Shown here: piece after piece, positions 21,856-33,345 of the stretch
Position numbering within the stretch: the first letter of the stretch is position 1
Layout of the letters: each line of letters begins with the position of its first letter
Origin: Dillenia suffruticosa
Lineage: Eukaryota > Streptophyta > Magnoliopsida > Dilleniales > Dilleniaceae
DNA length: 64,000 bases
Assembly: GCA_033439265.1 (NCBI GenBank)
Contig: JAVTVX010000016.1
Location: forward strand, 3,294,501 to 3,358,500
Direction of reading: 5' to 3'
Position numbers and translations under genes: made by a program
Notes under the pieces: generated by a model
What the model was told of the DNA's origin: nothing
Database searches by the model: none
What the model saw: only the letters and a program-made list of their open reading frames with translations

Positions 21856-24849
21856 TGGAGTTGGGACCGGTCTGGTCTATATCGGTTCCAGGAAGGGCCC
21901 AGGAACCACGGGCCATTTTGGCCGTGGTTCCAAGGCCTCTCGGGCTGGCCAGTTCCAAAAAAAATGCTTGGAACTAACCGGGCATGGTGAACCAAACCAA
22001 GCCCACTGAGTCGGTCTATGCCGGGCCGATTCAATAATTTTTTTCTCTAAAATCAACAAATAAATAAAAAAAGAGATATAAGAAATTTTTGAGTAGTTTC
22101 ATCGAAATCTGTGTACGTCCATTACCAAACTCTTCATTTAGATTTTCAAATCCACTAACTTAATATGGTTATAATCTTTTGATTTTTACAAGAAAGATTA
22201 TTTTTTATTACATATTTACATAATTTTCCTATGCATTATAAATTTATTCTTCTTCATCTTCTGTTTTTGAGTTATTTTCCACGTCTTCTTTCATTTTTCT
22301 GCATCCTTCCAATGTTTAAAATAAATCAAGACTTCCAAAGTGTTGTCTGCCAATTTTGTATGCTTCTCAACTAAAACTCGACCATATGCACTAAAAGTAT
22401 TTTTCGATGGTACTATGGATACCGGACGGATTAGTATATTTGGCTATTTGAGCCAAAATTGGGTAGTATGTTGTATTATTTTTCCAATAATCTAAAATAT
22501 CAAAATAATCGTCATTGTCACCACCTTCTAGACTATGTATTTGTTGATATAAAATAAATTCATTTAAGGACGAAGATGAGGAATTTTTTTTTTACTAATA
22601 TATGTAAAGGATTAAATGAATTTGAAAATAAACGAATTATTGAACTACTACTATCTATCTATATCACTATCACCTGTATTATTATGTTTCCTTTCGTATA
22701 ATATAAATATGTTTTGTAAAGTAAGAGATGTTTTTTGTTTTAAATATGAGTTACTAATATATATTTCCATTGAAAAACAATCAATTAGAGTTTTAATACC
22801 TTCAAGTTTTACATGTGAATTTGAAACACTAGCTTCCAAATACAAAATAGAAATTTTTTCATAATATTTTAAAATTTTTATTTTCATTATTTGAATAATT
22901 TCACTAAATCTATTTTCATTTTCAAATTGATTAAATATGAAACAAATTTTACAAAAATTAGATAATATCAAAAGAGTTGTTGGATAGTAAATTTTGAAAA
23001 ATAAATTTGTATATGTATAATAAATTTTTAATAATTGAATTAGTGTATTTACAAAATAAAAAATGATATTATCAATAAAATTATATTCATAATTAGAAGT
23101 AGTAAATATTTTTAAAAGTAATTACACATCATAACATATCATAAGTAGAATTCCACCTAATGTGACATTTTTATTTAAAGCTTTTAAATTTTACATTATA
23201 TGAATAACATAAATGCTCATTTCTTGTATTTTTATCAAAAAAATTCTAATTTAAAAAATTAAATCACGAATAGGTTGTAAAATAGTTCTATCATTTTCAA
23301 ACCATCTTTGACACATAAATTTAAAATATAATATGCATACTATTATAAAAAAATTCCATATAATATTGATTTTAAAATATTTTTTTAAAGTATTAACGAC
23401 ACTAGTATCAGTCGATACATTATCTAAAAATAAATAAAAAATTATATCACTAATATCATGTTCATGATAAAGATTTATAATTATTATAGCTATATTAGAA
23501 CCAAAATGTGAGTGTTTTCAATATTGAAAAGCTAAAATTCTTTTTCCTAGAGTTCATGGATTATTAATCTAGTGACATGTTACAATAATATAATATTCAT
23601 TTTTACATGCCTTTCAACTATCCAAAATTATTAAAAATTTATAAAAAGTTGTCATAAAATTTATAATTAAAACATCTTTCATTATTTGAAATTGTTCCAA
23701 TGATCTCCTCCTACCCTTTTTTTACTACTTCTTTTTATACTCCGGATGTAACTATTTTTGTATATATTTATCAAATACTTGATAAATAATAATTTTTTAC
23801 ACACTATTCATTCTATTTGTTATATTTCTGGGCCTTCACATTATATCTAAATGTACCCATGATATTTCGCACAGTAGCAATTTGTGTTTATCTAGTTTGA
23901 AATAATCTATTCGGGTGACCTTTTACTGTTTGTCTCTTAACTATCCCAACTCCCCAATCCTTCATAAATTTATATTTTTGTTGATAAATTTTACATATTG
24001 TTCTTTGCTCCTCATAATTTTTAACAAAATAATCCATACATTGAAATCATCCTTTTTAATGCATGTGATGGTCGATTGTATATTACTAGATTCATTTTTT
24101 TCAAAACCAATATCAATATTTATGTATTCGGGAATGCCTTCTTGGAAAAATAAAAATGGGGGAGCGGAGATTGTTGGGAAAATTGTGAAGAATGCGTTCA
24201 AGTTTAAAATTTAATGACAATAAATTAAATATACTAAAAAGTAAAAATGCAAAAATAAATCATTACAATATGACGAAAATCGCGATTGTTTATTGTCAAA
24301 TCTTAAATAATTTGAGTTTCTAATTTTCAAATCTTGTCACATTTTGAATGATGAAGTAAGTTGTAGGTGGAGAAAGTAGTAAGAGATTATGAGATTGTCA
24401 GATTGTGAGAGAGAACATGTTGTATCTAGAGAGAGTATGAGATTATGACATTATGAAAGAGAGTAGAAATATTGTAAGTAGAGAGGGTAGAAGTTTATGT
24501 TATGTACGATTTGAAAATGGGTTGTTGGTTATTTATAGACAACATTTTTGACCTTATAAACCAAAATATCTATCAAACTAGTCGTTTTATAACTGTAAGG
24601 AGGGATAAAATTGGAAGCAATTAAAAAAAAAGTAGCTGTTGGAACCGGCTGGGTTAGGCAAGTTCCATGGCCATTGGAACAAGTCGGGCTAGTTCCCAGT
24701 TCCAAAAAATAAGGAATCAGAGCAGCCCAGCTACTGTAGTCGGGCCGGTTTGGTTTCGGTTTACTGTAGACCAGGTTGATGTTCATTCTGGGTTACAATG
24801 GGGTAGTTAGGCCGATTTTCAGGCCGGAACTAGCCCACACACAACTCTA
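21856..24849. mobile_element. hAT transposon, about 3 kb, with perfect 8-bp target duplication
   Basis: TTTGGGAA occurs at 21848-21855 and again at 24850-24857, immediately outside the element. The ends are imperfect inverted repeats (TGGAGTTGGGACCGG at the left; the right end reads TAGAGTTGTGTG in reverse). Subterminal regions of about 200 bp at each end are GC-rich with GGCCGGTTC-like words, while the interior is strongly AT-rich and holds a decayed hAT transposase on the minus strand. The ends resemble those of the gene-carrying element at 13362-14430. Confidence 0.9.
22265..24230 (-). pseudogene. Decayed hAT transposase (ricesleeper/Ac-like)
   Basis: Minus-strand reading in several frames gives hAT landmarks. 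Near 23600-23380 there is a TCHxINNPWTLGKRILAF-like segment, then NLYHEHDISDI and DNVSTDTSVVNTLKK, the central catalytic region. FKFMCQRWFENDRTIL follows near 23300. At 22540-22330 lies the C-terminal dimerisation region (DYFDILDYWKNNTTYYPILA, then NTFSAYGRVLVEKHTKLADN). Dozens of stops and A/T-shifted positions show long decay. The N-terminal BED zinc finger was not clearly seen. Confidence 0.78.
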
Positions 24850-24968
24850 TTTGGGAAGGCAAAAGATAACTACAAAAAGCATTTATATTAGAGATAGCCC
24901 AATTCTCATCACCATATCTTTCTTGCAGGTGATACCAGTATGCATGATTTTAATGTTCCTATTGGATT

Positions 24969-25603
24969 TGGGTTTTTCTTTGCAGATAGTAGCTCTGCTG
25001 ACTCAAACAAGGTGAGTAGTTGTTGGATCATTTGATTGGAATCTGCAAAAAGTCTTCGGAGGGTGCTCTAATGGAGGAGATTCTGACGCTCAAGTCAGAG
25101 AACGATTTTCAGAATAGAAACAGACAAAGAGAGAGAGAGAGAACTCTTAATCCTTTTTGTGTTGTGTGTAGAATCAAGAAAACATACTTACCCGAGGACC
25201 TTCATGATGTATATAGAATCTGCATGCTTGGTAAGTTTCGTATGCTACCGGGGTGTAAAAACCTTAATTTTTTTATGAAAGTATCTTGAAATTACGGGGA
25301 TTGTAGTGAAGGATTCCCAAAAGATTTAGAATTCTACTAGTTAAGAAAGTTTAGAAAATCAAAAGATTTCTTTCCTTATCGATAACAGTTAAAGATTTTT
25401 TTTCCAAATTATGGGGAGGTGTTGGAACTGATCAGCTGACTACCGAGAAGGATCTGGTCAATAGGTATTTGTGGAGCAAGCTGTGTCTACCCATCTGGGG
25501 GATACATCCCATATCGATGATACATTTTGGTACATTTTGTTTGTTGGGTTAAGGATCAAAGGATCTCAAATTCGTTGATAATGGGCTTTTGGACCATGTT
25601 CTA
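24969..25603 (-). repeat. 3' LTR of the Tat-like element
   Basis: Aligns with 30945-31661 and carries a net 80-bp deletion. GA-rich AGAGAGAGAGAG at 25130-25142 corresponds to AGAGAGAGAG in the other LTR. One unit resembling the internal 66-bp repeat lies at about 25473-25538. Confidence 0.75.
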
Positions 25604-25924
25604 TCACTTGCCCTTGACTTCTGACATCGTTCCGTAGAAAAGGTTTGAGGAGTTACTTTAAATGGATAAGAATTCGAAAAGATATTAGAGCGGTGCATTA
25701 AATGCAGGCACATATTGTTTCGTTTTTCATGAATCGCCTCCAATATACTTTATAAGGTGTGGTGTTTGATTGGCCGGTATACTATCATGTTTACCTTTCG
25801 ACAGTTTCACTTTTTGTGTAGTGAGATAACTTTCGAGTTAGTCTTGCAAAATTTGTAAGAAATACTCAAAGACAGATAGGAAATGGCCAAGAGTTCATCG
25901 TCGCATGTTTACTAGAGTATCAAT

Positions 25925-27941
25925 GATATTAGAAGCACCATGTTAGAGGAAGAGTGGCATGGTATCCAAAATGATATGTTGCTGGGGGATGACTACACGG
26001 TTCTGTTGGGCACTGATGAGGATAGGACTAACAGGACACCGAAAGGTTGCATTCCGATATACAAGCAGTACATCAAATACAGTTTGAAGGAGCCATATAC
26101 AGGCCCTATCGCGTTCTGATCCTGAGCGCTTGGCATTTTGTGGTGGCGGTGATATCATTGATGAGTTTTTACCGTCTTCATTTCGACTTCAAGATTTTGG
26201 TGTTCGTGTTTTCACTCAAAAGGTAGGGTTGTGGAGGCTCTACGGAAGGGTCGTTTTATCTACAAACTAAGCCAGAATCGAATTAAAAATTCTTCTACAA
26301 TGAGATTATTGACAAAAACTAGATATACAATTTCTTTTTTTAGAGTTCTTGAATAGGGATTTAATGTTTTCGTTGCAAGAGGCCGATAAAGAACCACTTG
26401 TTCGCTAGAGTACCCTGCAGCCTTCTCATCATTTGTGATTTATCCATTCTATTGGTGGTTTTTGAGATGCTAAAAGGAGGTGTATTTAGGTGGAGACCCT
26501 CTTAGATGACGAGATGCTATCATTGGTCGGTTTACTATTGGGGGTGAAAAGAAAGATCAAGGGGCCTCTTCTAGTGGAGAAGAGAAATAAGAAACTTATG
26601 GATGTCATTGCTTCCCCAAGGAAAAAGATCTTTGAAGAGATAACTACTGATAAGTAGATGAAGCCAGGGTTGAAAAGGGAGGCGATGGAGGTAGAAAGTA
26701 TGTCAAACACGGTACTCCATCGACCGATATTGTTCCCATTTCATCATTAATGCAAAAGAGAAAGAAAGTTCAATTGTCAAACTCACGGGTGAAGGCGTGA
26801 GGGAGAACAATGGATAGAGCTCCCCGAGAGTGTCTAGTTATGGAGGCCGATGAGCACGAGTTTGGGGAACATCTCTCTCGCCCTTCTGTATTGTGTCTTA
26901 TAAATGGGATAGAGGGAGATGTTGAGGCTAGACCAAAGGCAATGGAGAGTGCTAGGGTGGACGGTATGAAAAGAAGAGAGGATACTAAGAGTGTTAAGAT
27001 AGGGGTGCGGGGTGAGAAGAGAAGAAAAGGAGGAGACTGAGGGACATGCCCCTAGGGAGTATCCATCCTGGCTTGATGAGCGAGCTCGGTACAGGGTCAT
27101 CTTCTACTGTTCCTTTGACTAAGGAAGGGCAAACAAAAAGTGCTCAGGGGATTGCCCTTTCTCCTTCCATTCCTGTTCTATCTTATGATAGGCGGAAAGG
27201 GCAAAAAGAATAATGTAGCCAGGTGAATGGTGGGCCGGGTGGATTTTCATCGTTCCACATTAGAGTTGAACAAGTTGTCTCTTAAGTAGGGCAACAAGAA
27301 CATCATGACTTCAGAACTTGCAGTATGATTGTATCAGAACCATCATCCACACAAAGTTTCAAAGGTTGAGGAGAGAGCAGACGATCAATCATCTGAGGCA
27401 CGAAGCAAACCAGATGGGTAACGAAGTTTCTCAGCTGCAAGGTATTCTTGTGCAGAGAAAGAATGAGATCGAAGAGGAGAGAGCATCTATGCCCACTTTG
27501 CATAGTAGAAATGATGAAATGGAGTGTCTAAGGATTGACCTAAACGCGGTGCTTCAACGGCATGAGGTGGCATTAAAGAAATGCAAGTTAGAAGCAGAGA
27601 ATAAGGTGTGCGAGGCATGGTTACGGGCTATAGAGAAACTGGCCGAGGTGCAAGTGCAATCTCTTTTGGCTGCAAAACAAAAGATAGTCGAGTTAGAAGA
27701 GATTATCATGAAGAGTGTCAATCAACGTAAGCATGTCCAACGTTGGTCATCCGAAGGGTTGCGATGCACTGTGGAGATCATTCGTCGAGTAGGAATGATG
27801 GATGTACTACCTCCCGATGGTAAGGAGACCAATTGTGAGATGCTAAACTCAAAACTTGCCATTACTTGTTTAGATGATGTTCCTCTTGAAGGTGTTGTCG
27901 TTGGTTTGCTTCAGGCCCTCCTATCTCCAACTCCTTCTTGA
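25925..27941 (+). CDS. Antisense accessory ORF region of the Tat-like element (decayed start, open coiled-coil C-terminus)
   Basis: Opposite to gag. The N-terminal part (about 25925-26200) reads RTPKGCIPIYKQYIKYSLKE, resembling the putative gypsy-type transposon domain (PF04195-like). It is broken by stops. The C-terminal frame 27318-27941 is open for 207 codons and has heptad-rich helices (LRREQTINHLRHEANQMGN, KNEIEEERASM, KLAEVQVQSLLAAKQKIVEL), probably a coiled coil, ending SPTPS. Accessory ORFs in this position and orientation are known from Grande, where the product is nuclear. Its role is not established. The start at 27318 is only the first ATG of the open frame. Confidence 0.55.
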
Positions 27942-28160
27942 TCATGATCTCTGATTTTTATCCCCCTTTTGCTTATGTTCTAGCCCCTTTCTTGTTCATT
28001 AGGGGATCCTCTATATTTTTGTCCTTGCTTGGTTGAATCAACGAATACTTGTAGTGACTTCATCATGAACTTTTCGAGTGTTAACCATGAACACTTGTTT
28101 AAGTATCAAGCATCGAATTGGTATTATATTTTGTGGTGTATAGCTGAGTGAGTGAGTTGT

Positions 28161-28556
28161 GTCTACCTATTTAGAAAATATATCCTTTATTGATAACACA
28201 TTTTTTCGGTCAAAAAAGTGGGTCATGTCTATTTGTCTAAGAGATACATGCCTTGTTTTCGACATGTTCGTTCAGTCAAGAAAACAGACCATGTCTACCA
28301 ATCTGGGAGATATATCCCTTATTGAAGATACGTTCGTTTGGTCTAGAGAGTGGACCATGTCTATCTATTTGGGAGATATCTCCCTTATTGACGACACATT
28401 TATTCAGTCTAGAAAGTGGTACATATCTACATGTTTGAGAGATATATCCTTTATTAACATCACGTTCATTCGATCGAGAGAGTAGGCTATGTTTACCTCT
28501 TTAGGAGATACATCCCTTGTTAACGACACGTTCATTCAATTGAGAGAATAAGGCTC
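28161..28556 (+). repeat. Six tandem 66-bp repeats, in frame as 22-residue units
   Basis: Units start at 28161, 28227, 28293, 28359, 28425 and 28491, with exactly 66 bases between each and no indels, although units differ at many positions. Read in plus-strand frame, each unit gives a variant of MSxxLGDISLIDDTFIxSRx. The frame is open through most of five units and then has TAG stops at the ends of units five and six. Similar single units exist in both LTRs of the same element. The function is unknown. Confidence 0.9.
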
Positions 28557-28749
28557 GGTTGCACGCATTTGACATGAGCAACTTGTCATGGAAATGTAAT
28601 AAAGTAAAGTATTATTAAAAAAGATAACTTGAAAAGCTCATAATAGAGTATCTAGTGGACGACTAAGGTCGTAGACACAATAGTAATATGAAAGAGTTTA
28701 AGATTACTTAGGGGAGAATGCTAAGCATTCCGCGTTACAGGATAGCATC

Positions 28750-29269
28750 TCAATAGCAGCGGATGTTCTAAACTTGATCTTCATATGCTTTGTGCTCGGT
28801 AATGCCTCCAAGATGTTCAAGCTAGGTTAGCCCAAAATAACGTTAGAGAGCGATGGCAACTTTACCACATTGAACATCATTGTAGCGGTTGCATGATTAG
28901 GCGGCATTCCAAGGGTGATAAGAAGAGAGATAGTGCCTTCGAGATACATCCATTCACCTGAAAGTCCCTTGATTGGCCCAACGTGAGGTTGAAGGTATGC
29001 TTGATTAAAGCCCATCTATTAGAGGCTTCTTGATAGAAATGGTTACAGTAAGCCCTTTGGTCAACAAAAATTCTTCTTACCTCATACTGTCTGATCTTGA
29101 CAATGATAATGAGAAGATCATAGCGGTCTGGATCAACTCCTATCAGGTCTTCATCATCAAAATCGATCGTTGGTCTTTTTCTCTTGGGTTGCTTCTCAAC
29201 ACGAGTAGTAAGAACTTCTTTGGAGGTGGAGACGGACACCTCGGTCATATGAAAGATTGAGGCTACCAT
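28750..29269 (-). pseudogene. Tat-like protease, ends where RT should begin
   Basis: The frame 29269-28877 contains IDFDDEDLIGVDPDRYDLL, the VRRIFVDQRAYCN segment in place of the catalytic VDxGSS motif, and FQVNGCISKALS. The adjoining frame reads GPIKGLSGEWMYLEGTISLL, SLSNVILG and then PSLNILEALPSTKHMKIKF. The catalytic DxG triplet is replaced, so activity is not expected. After the ECLAFSPK segment, where Tat elements continue into RT, the sequence passes to unrelated DNA and then the 66-bp repeats. Confidence 0.78.
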
Positions 29270-29799
29270 TTGTTCTGTCCCACTGCGCTACATATCTACT
29301 TGGCTGGCTCAGTATTGGACCATGAGGACATGAGTTAGGAAGAAAGACACCGAGGCAGAATGCCTGTTATGTACTTGAAGAATTACCCCATCTGGTCAGT
29401 TACGAGCGGGGCCTGGATTTGGATGCCTATTTGGCTCCCTCTCTCGGCTTGTCATGTGTTGGCCTTAAGAGGTAGGACCTTGTATCTCTATACCTATAAA
29501 TATTTGAAGTCGGCCGACTCAAACTAGGAACCCAAGTTCATCCTTCAGCTTTCTATATTCGTCAATCAAGTGGTTGTAATTCTAGTGAAAGTGACAGTAT
29601 CGTGTTTCATCTTTCTTCGAGTCATCTTCCATAGAGGGAGGGGGCCATCTGACGTGCGGTTTGCTCCTGATTTGAAGTAGGACTTGGCTAGGTGCTTCGT
29701 TTAGAGGAGTATAGGTAGTAGACCTTCATTTTAGTGGGGGCCCCCTATCGGAGGGGCCCCTCTTAGGCAAGGGTTGTCAGGGTAATCGACCGTGTTCAC

Positions 29800-30900
29800 T
29801 TTGTTCTGGTCAATTTTGTCACTTATTGAATGTTTTAGCATCTTCCATAATGATGTACTTTTCTGCTTGGGCATAAAATTCCTAGATGGTAGATAAAGGA
29901 TACGTTATAGATATCTTCATTTCCGATGGTCGCAATCCAATAATCAATGCCGCCAAAGCGATGAAATGGTCCAGACTCAAGACATTCATCATCTCGACTT
30001 TGAATTTGTTGAGGAAATCTTTCAATGGCTCATCATCCCACTATCACAAGGAGAGGAGAGATGTGGACTTCCTTTTGGCCCCCTTTGCTGATTACAAAGT
30101 GATCTTCAAACTACTATTGAATCTTGGAGAAACTCTTGATGTTGTACGACAAAAGTGAGTTGAATCATGTCAGTGCATTACCTTTCAAAGTCATAGAAAA
30201 GTGCTTGCATATGGCCGCATACGACATTTCCCTAGAGATCATCACAATCATGAAGTGAGTAATGTGGTCCCAAGGATCAGTTGTACCATCATATTTTTCC
30301 ATGGGAAGAAGGAGCACATCTCGGGGTATTGGCTCTGTGGAAATTTTGGGATCGAAGGTGTAAGGCTGGTGGCATATTGAGTGACTTTGTCTCTTCCCGT
30401 GTTGGCACGTCTGAACTCGTTTGCCACGAGTTTTTTGACTTGTTTCCTTACATCATCAGGATTATGTTGGGAAGTTTCCATAGGCTCTCGATATACTTTG
30501 GGTTTAAGCTTCCGTAAGCATATGTGATCTGACCCATGGGAGGAGGATTGTGCTTCTGGTTTGAGGATGTGATTAAGCTCCTCCAATTGTTTGCTTATGC
30601 CTCGTATCTTGGATTCAAGCCTCTCCTTCTAGGGTTGAATGGTCCTTTCTGGAGAGACTGGAGCAAGGGGTGGAATCGATCGATTCTATTATTTGACCGG
30701 TAGTTGGGCCTCTACTTGATGAGGTAGTGCTGTCGGGAGTTGATGGCTAACAGCAAGAATGCTTGTAGGATTGTCCGGGGCTACAAGTTGAACAGGGTCT
30801 AGTGGAGTGACAGTGTGTCCTTCTGCCATGGATACGGCTTTGGAAGTGGTTCTAGTCTTTCTCTTCAAAGGCATGATCTTCGATACTACAGAGTGCAAAA
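29800..30900 (-). pseudogene. Tat-like gag
   Basis: The minus-strand frame near 30991-30689 encodes the N-terminal leader, and 30586-30248 a Pro/Ser linker. From about 30310 the gag core reads EKYDGTTDPWDHITHFMIVM and KHFSMTLKGNALTxFNSL, followed by FEDHFVISKG-like and RDDECLESGPFH-like segments, typical of Tat Gag. Stops and shifts interrupt it repeatedly. Confidence 0.75.
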
Positions 30901-30920
30901 TAGTTTTCTTTCTAGTTTGT

Positions 30921-30940
30921 TCCCACGGATGGTGCCAATC
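30921..30940 (-). other. Degenerate primer-binding site of the Tat-like element
   Basis: Minus-strand GATTGGCACCATCCGTGGGA follows the 5' LTR. It resembles the TTGGCGCCGTCTGTGGGG type of primer site found in Tat/Ogre elements (tRNA-Arg class), with G-to-A type changes. Confidence 0.6.
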
Positions 30941-30944
30941 TATT

Positions 30945-31661
30945 TGAGTTGAGTTTTGCTCCACAGATAGTAATTCCACTGATTCAAACAAGGTGAATAG
31001 TTGCTGAACGTCTGATTAATAGAACCTATAAAAAGCTGTTGAGGGGTACTCCAGCGGGGGAGACTCTAACACTCAAATCAAAGAACGGTTTTGAGAATAG
31101 AAACAAATTGAAAGAGAGAGAGAAAACTCTATAATGCATTTTGTGTGCTATGTGTAGAATCAAGAGAACGTATCTGGACGAGAGCCTTCATGATGTATAT
31201 ATAATCTACATGTATGGTAAGTTCCGTGTACTACCAGAGTATTAAAACCCTAATTTCATGATAAAAGTGTCTTAAGATTATAAGGGATCGTAATGAATGA
31301 TTTCTAAGAGATTTAAAATTCTACCATTTAGGAAAATCTAGATTGTAAAGAGATTCATTTTCTTATCGATAATAGTTAAAAATTTCCTTCCTAATTATGA
31401 AAAATTGTTTCCACAATTTAGGAAAAAATGAATATTACCTTAGTGGATTGTATAACAATACCGAGCACCAAGGAGGTATTCGAGCCGATCAGTCCACTAT
31501 CGATAAGGATCTGGTCGATAGGTACCAAGAAAGTAGGCTATATCTATCCATCCGAAAGATACATCCCATATAGATGACACATTTCGGTGCGTTTTGTCTG
31601 TTAGGTTACGAGCTCTGAGGATCTCAATTCCTATGATAATAGGTTTTTGGACCATGTTCCA
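30945..31661 (-). repeat. 5' LTR of the Tat-like element
   Basis: The LTR begins TGGAACATGGTCC on the minus strand (31661 downward) and ends close to the primer site near 30945. It aligns over its length with 24969-25603, sharing GATTCAAACAAGGTGA-like, CTTCATGATGTATATA and GGATCTCAAT-like blocks. It is about 80 bp longer than the other copy, mainly in a block around 31380-31480. Confidence 0.75.
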
Positions 31662-32816
31662 ACCGTTCCTATTCATTTTTCTTTACCTCCATAATTCTAT
31701 TGCATTATCTATGACAATCAATCTTACCATGGCAATCATTTTCATGGGCTCCATTGATTGCTAGAGTGGTCTACACATATCAAGGAATGAATCACTAAAA
31801 AAAGGCTGATTTAGCAATGCCTCCATGGCGTCACGAAATTAGCGACAGAGCTTGCGACACGAGAGATGTACACAGCTTGCAAAGGGCTTTGCCAAACTCC
31901 CTCCCCTACAAATTCTCACTTCCCTAGTAATTTTCCTATTTGCATGCCTCAGAAGTAGATGTCTACTTCTTCTAACCGCTCTCTCTCTCTCTTTCTCTCT
32001 CTTTATATCCATCTCTCTTTGTCTCTCTCTAGATTGGGGTCGCGTGTGGTGGCTCCAATCTCTTTGTATCTCATACTCTTTCTCTCTCTTTATTCACTTC
32101 TTTTTGTCTCTCTCTAGGTTGGGGCCACGTGAGGTGGCTCTAATCTCTAGCTATCTTACTCTCTCTCTCCCTATCCACCTCTCTTTTCGTTGGCGTTGCA
32201 CGTGGTGGCCCACTCTCTCACTCTATCCCCCTCTCTCTATCTGTCTCTCTTTAGCTCTCTCTCAATTCTGGGCGGTGCGCATGGTATCTCCGCCCTCTAT
32301 AAGTTTTTTTTTCCCATTACATTGAGATTTCAGAATTTGATTAATATATTTTTTATTGCAATAGTGATTTCAGGATCTTTTGAGTAGCGATTTCAAGATC
32401 AACGCTTCTAATTCCGATGTAAGAATTGTGATGTCAATTAAATTTACATATTCCATATTCCCTTTCAATGTAAGTTCAGAGATTTTTGCTTACGTGAGTT
32501 TGATGAGGAAATTATGAGCATACTATGCTTAGGATTTATGTAACAGCTATGTATGTATGAGCAAATTATTGTTCATTATATTTTCTAAACAAATTATAAG
32601 TTCTCCAAAAATAAATTTTTATGTTTTTATTATAATTTTTTTACTTGGACCATTTTTTTATACTTGCATATAAATATGAAATTTTAATTAAAAAATATTT
32701 CTAATACGAAATTCAACCACTGGGTTTTTAGTACTTATGTATAAACAAATTAATTATTTTTTTAAATTAATTCTATATTTTATTTTTTATTTTGTATATT
32801 TGTCGATACAATAATA
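31662..32816 (+). other. Flank of the Tat-like and CACTA elements with a CACTA-like end and CT-rich repeats
   Basis: At 31793 the sequence CACTAAAAAAAGGC is followed by TTTAGCAATGCC and TTAGCGACAGAGCTTGCGAC, which resembles a CACTA terminus with TTAGCGAC subterminal words. No matching right end was found. At 31978-32290 there are about four imperfect 60-80 base units combining CTCTCTCT runs with GGTTGGGGCCACGTGAGGTGG-like cores. The remainder to 32816 is AT-rich with nothing recognised. Confidence 0.4.
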
Positions 32817-32832
32817 CACTACAAAATTAAAG
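32817..32832 (+). repeat. Left terminal inverted repeat of the giant CACTA element
   Basis: CACTACAAAATTAAAG matches the reverse complement of 52956-52971 (CACTACAAAGGAAATG) over the first nine bases and partially beyond. ATA precedes it. Confidence 0.82.
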
Positions 32833-33345
32833 TGATATCTGAACGGTAACATTTATTTTCGGTAAATATTACTGACGGTTTTTTAAAACTATACAAACGG
32901 TTATGGTTGAAACCGTAAGAAATAGTATAGATTTTTCGATAGTTTTAAAATGGTTGTCAATAAAACATTTTGAGTCATGGCTAAAGGTAACATAGCGTTT
33001 GTATAAACAACACTTTATACTTACGGATATAGGCACGTCTGAATTTGCATACCCCTATCCTTACGGCTATAAGTTGTAATCACTAAATATAGGTTTTGTG
33101 GTGACGATTTGAAAGGTGTCTCTATACACAATGCTATGTGTACAGCTATTGTGATGATGGGTGAATAAGCAGTAAGGTATAATAAGGTATGGTAAGTGTA
33201 AAAGGATATGGTAAATAGTGATAAATTATGATAAGTGTAGAATATGTAAGGTATGAGAAGTGTAGGAGATGTAAGATATGGTAAGTGTAGGATATGTAAA
33301 TTGATATTTAGAAGAGTGTTGGAAACAGTTATCGGTTACGTATAT

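Larger units (their letters stand above)
24969..31661 (-). mobile_element. Tat-like Ty3/gypsy element lacking RT and integrase, with antisense accessory ORF
   Basis: Two direct repeats (24969-25603 and 30945-31661) bracket, on the minus strand, a primer-like site, Tat-type gag (30900-29800) and protease (29269-28750). There is no RT, RNase H or integrase. A block of 66-bp repeats and a plus-strand ORF region fill the space to the 3' LTR. Tat elements such as Grande and Retand are known for extra ORFs, often antisense, between pol and the 3' LTR, which fits. LTR outer boundaries are approximate because no convincing target duplication was found. Confidence 0.78.

Noticed and set aside
24955-31680. 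GTTCCTATT found just outside both Tat-like LTRs (24955-24963 and 31665-31673) as a target duplication
   Set aside because: It is nine bases long, does not abut the LTR ends and Ty3/gypsy elements make 5-bp duplications; chance or unrelated similarity is more likely.
31852-32387. 157-codon Ser/Leu-rich frame resembling a membrane protein
   Set aside because: It runs through CT-rich repeats, which on this strand code for Ser and Leu runs; no start context or homology.
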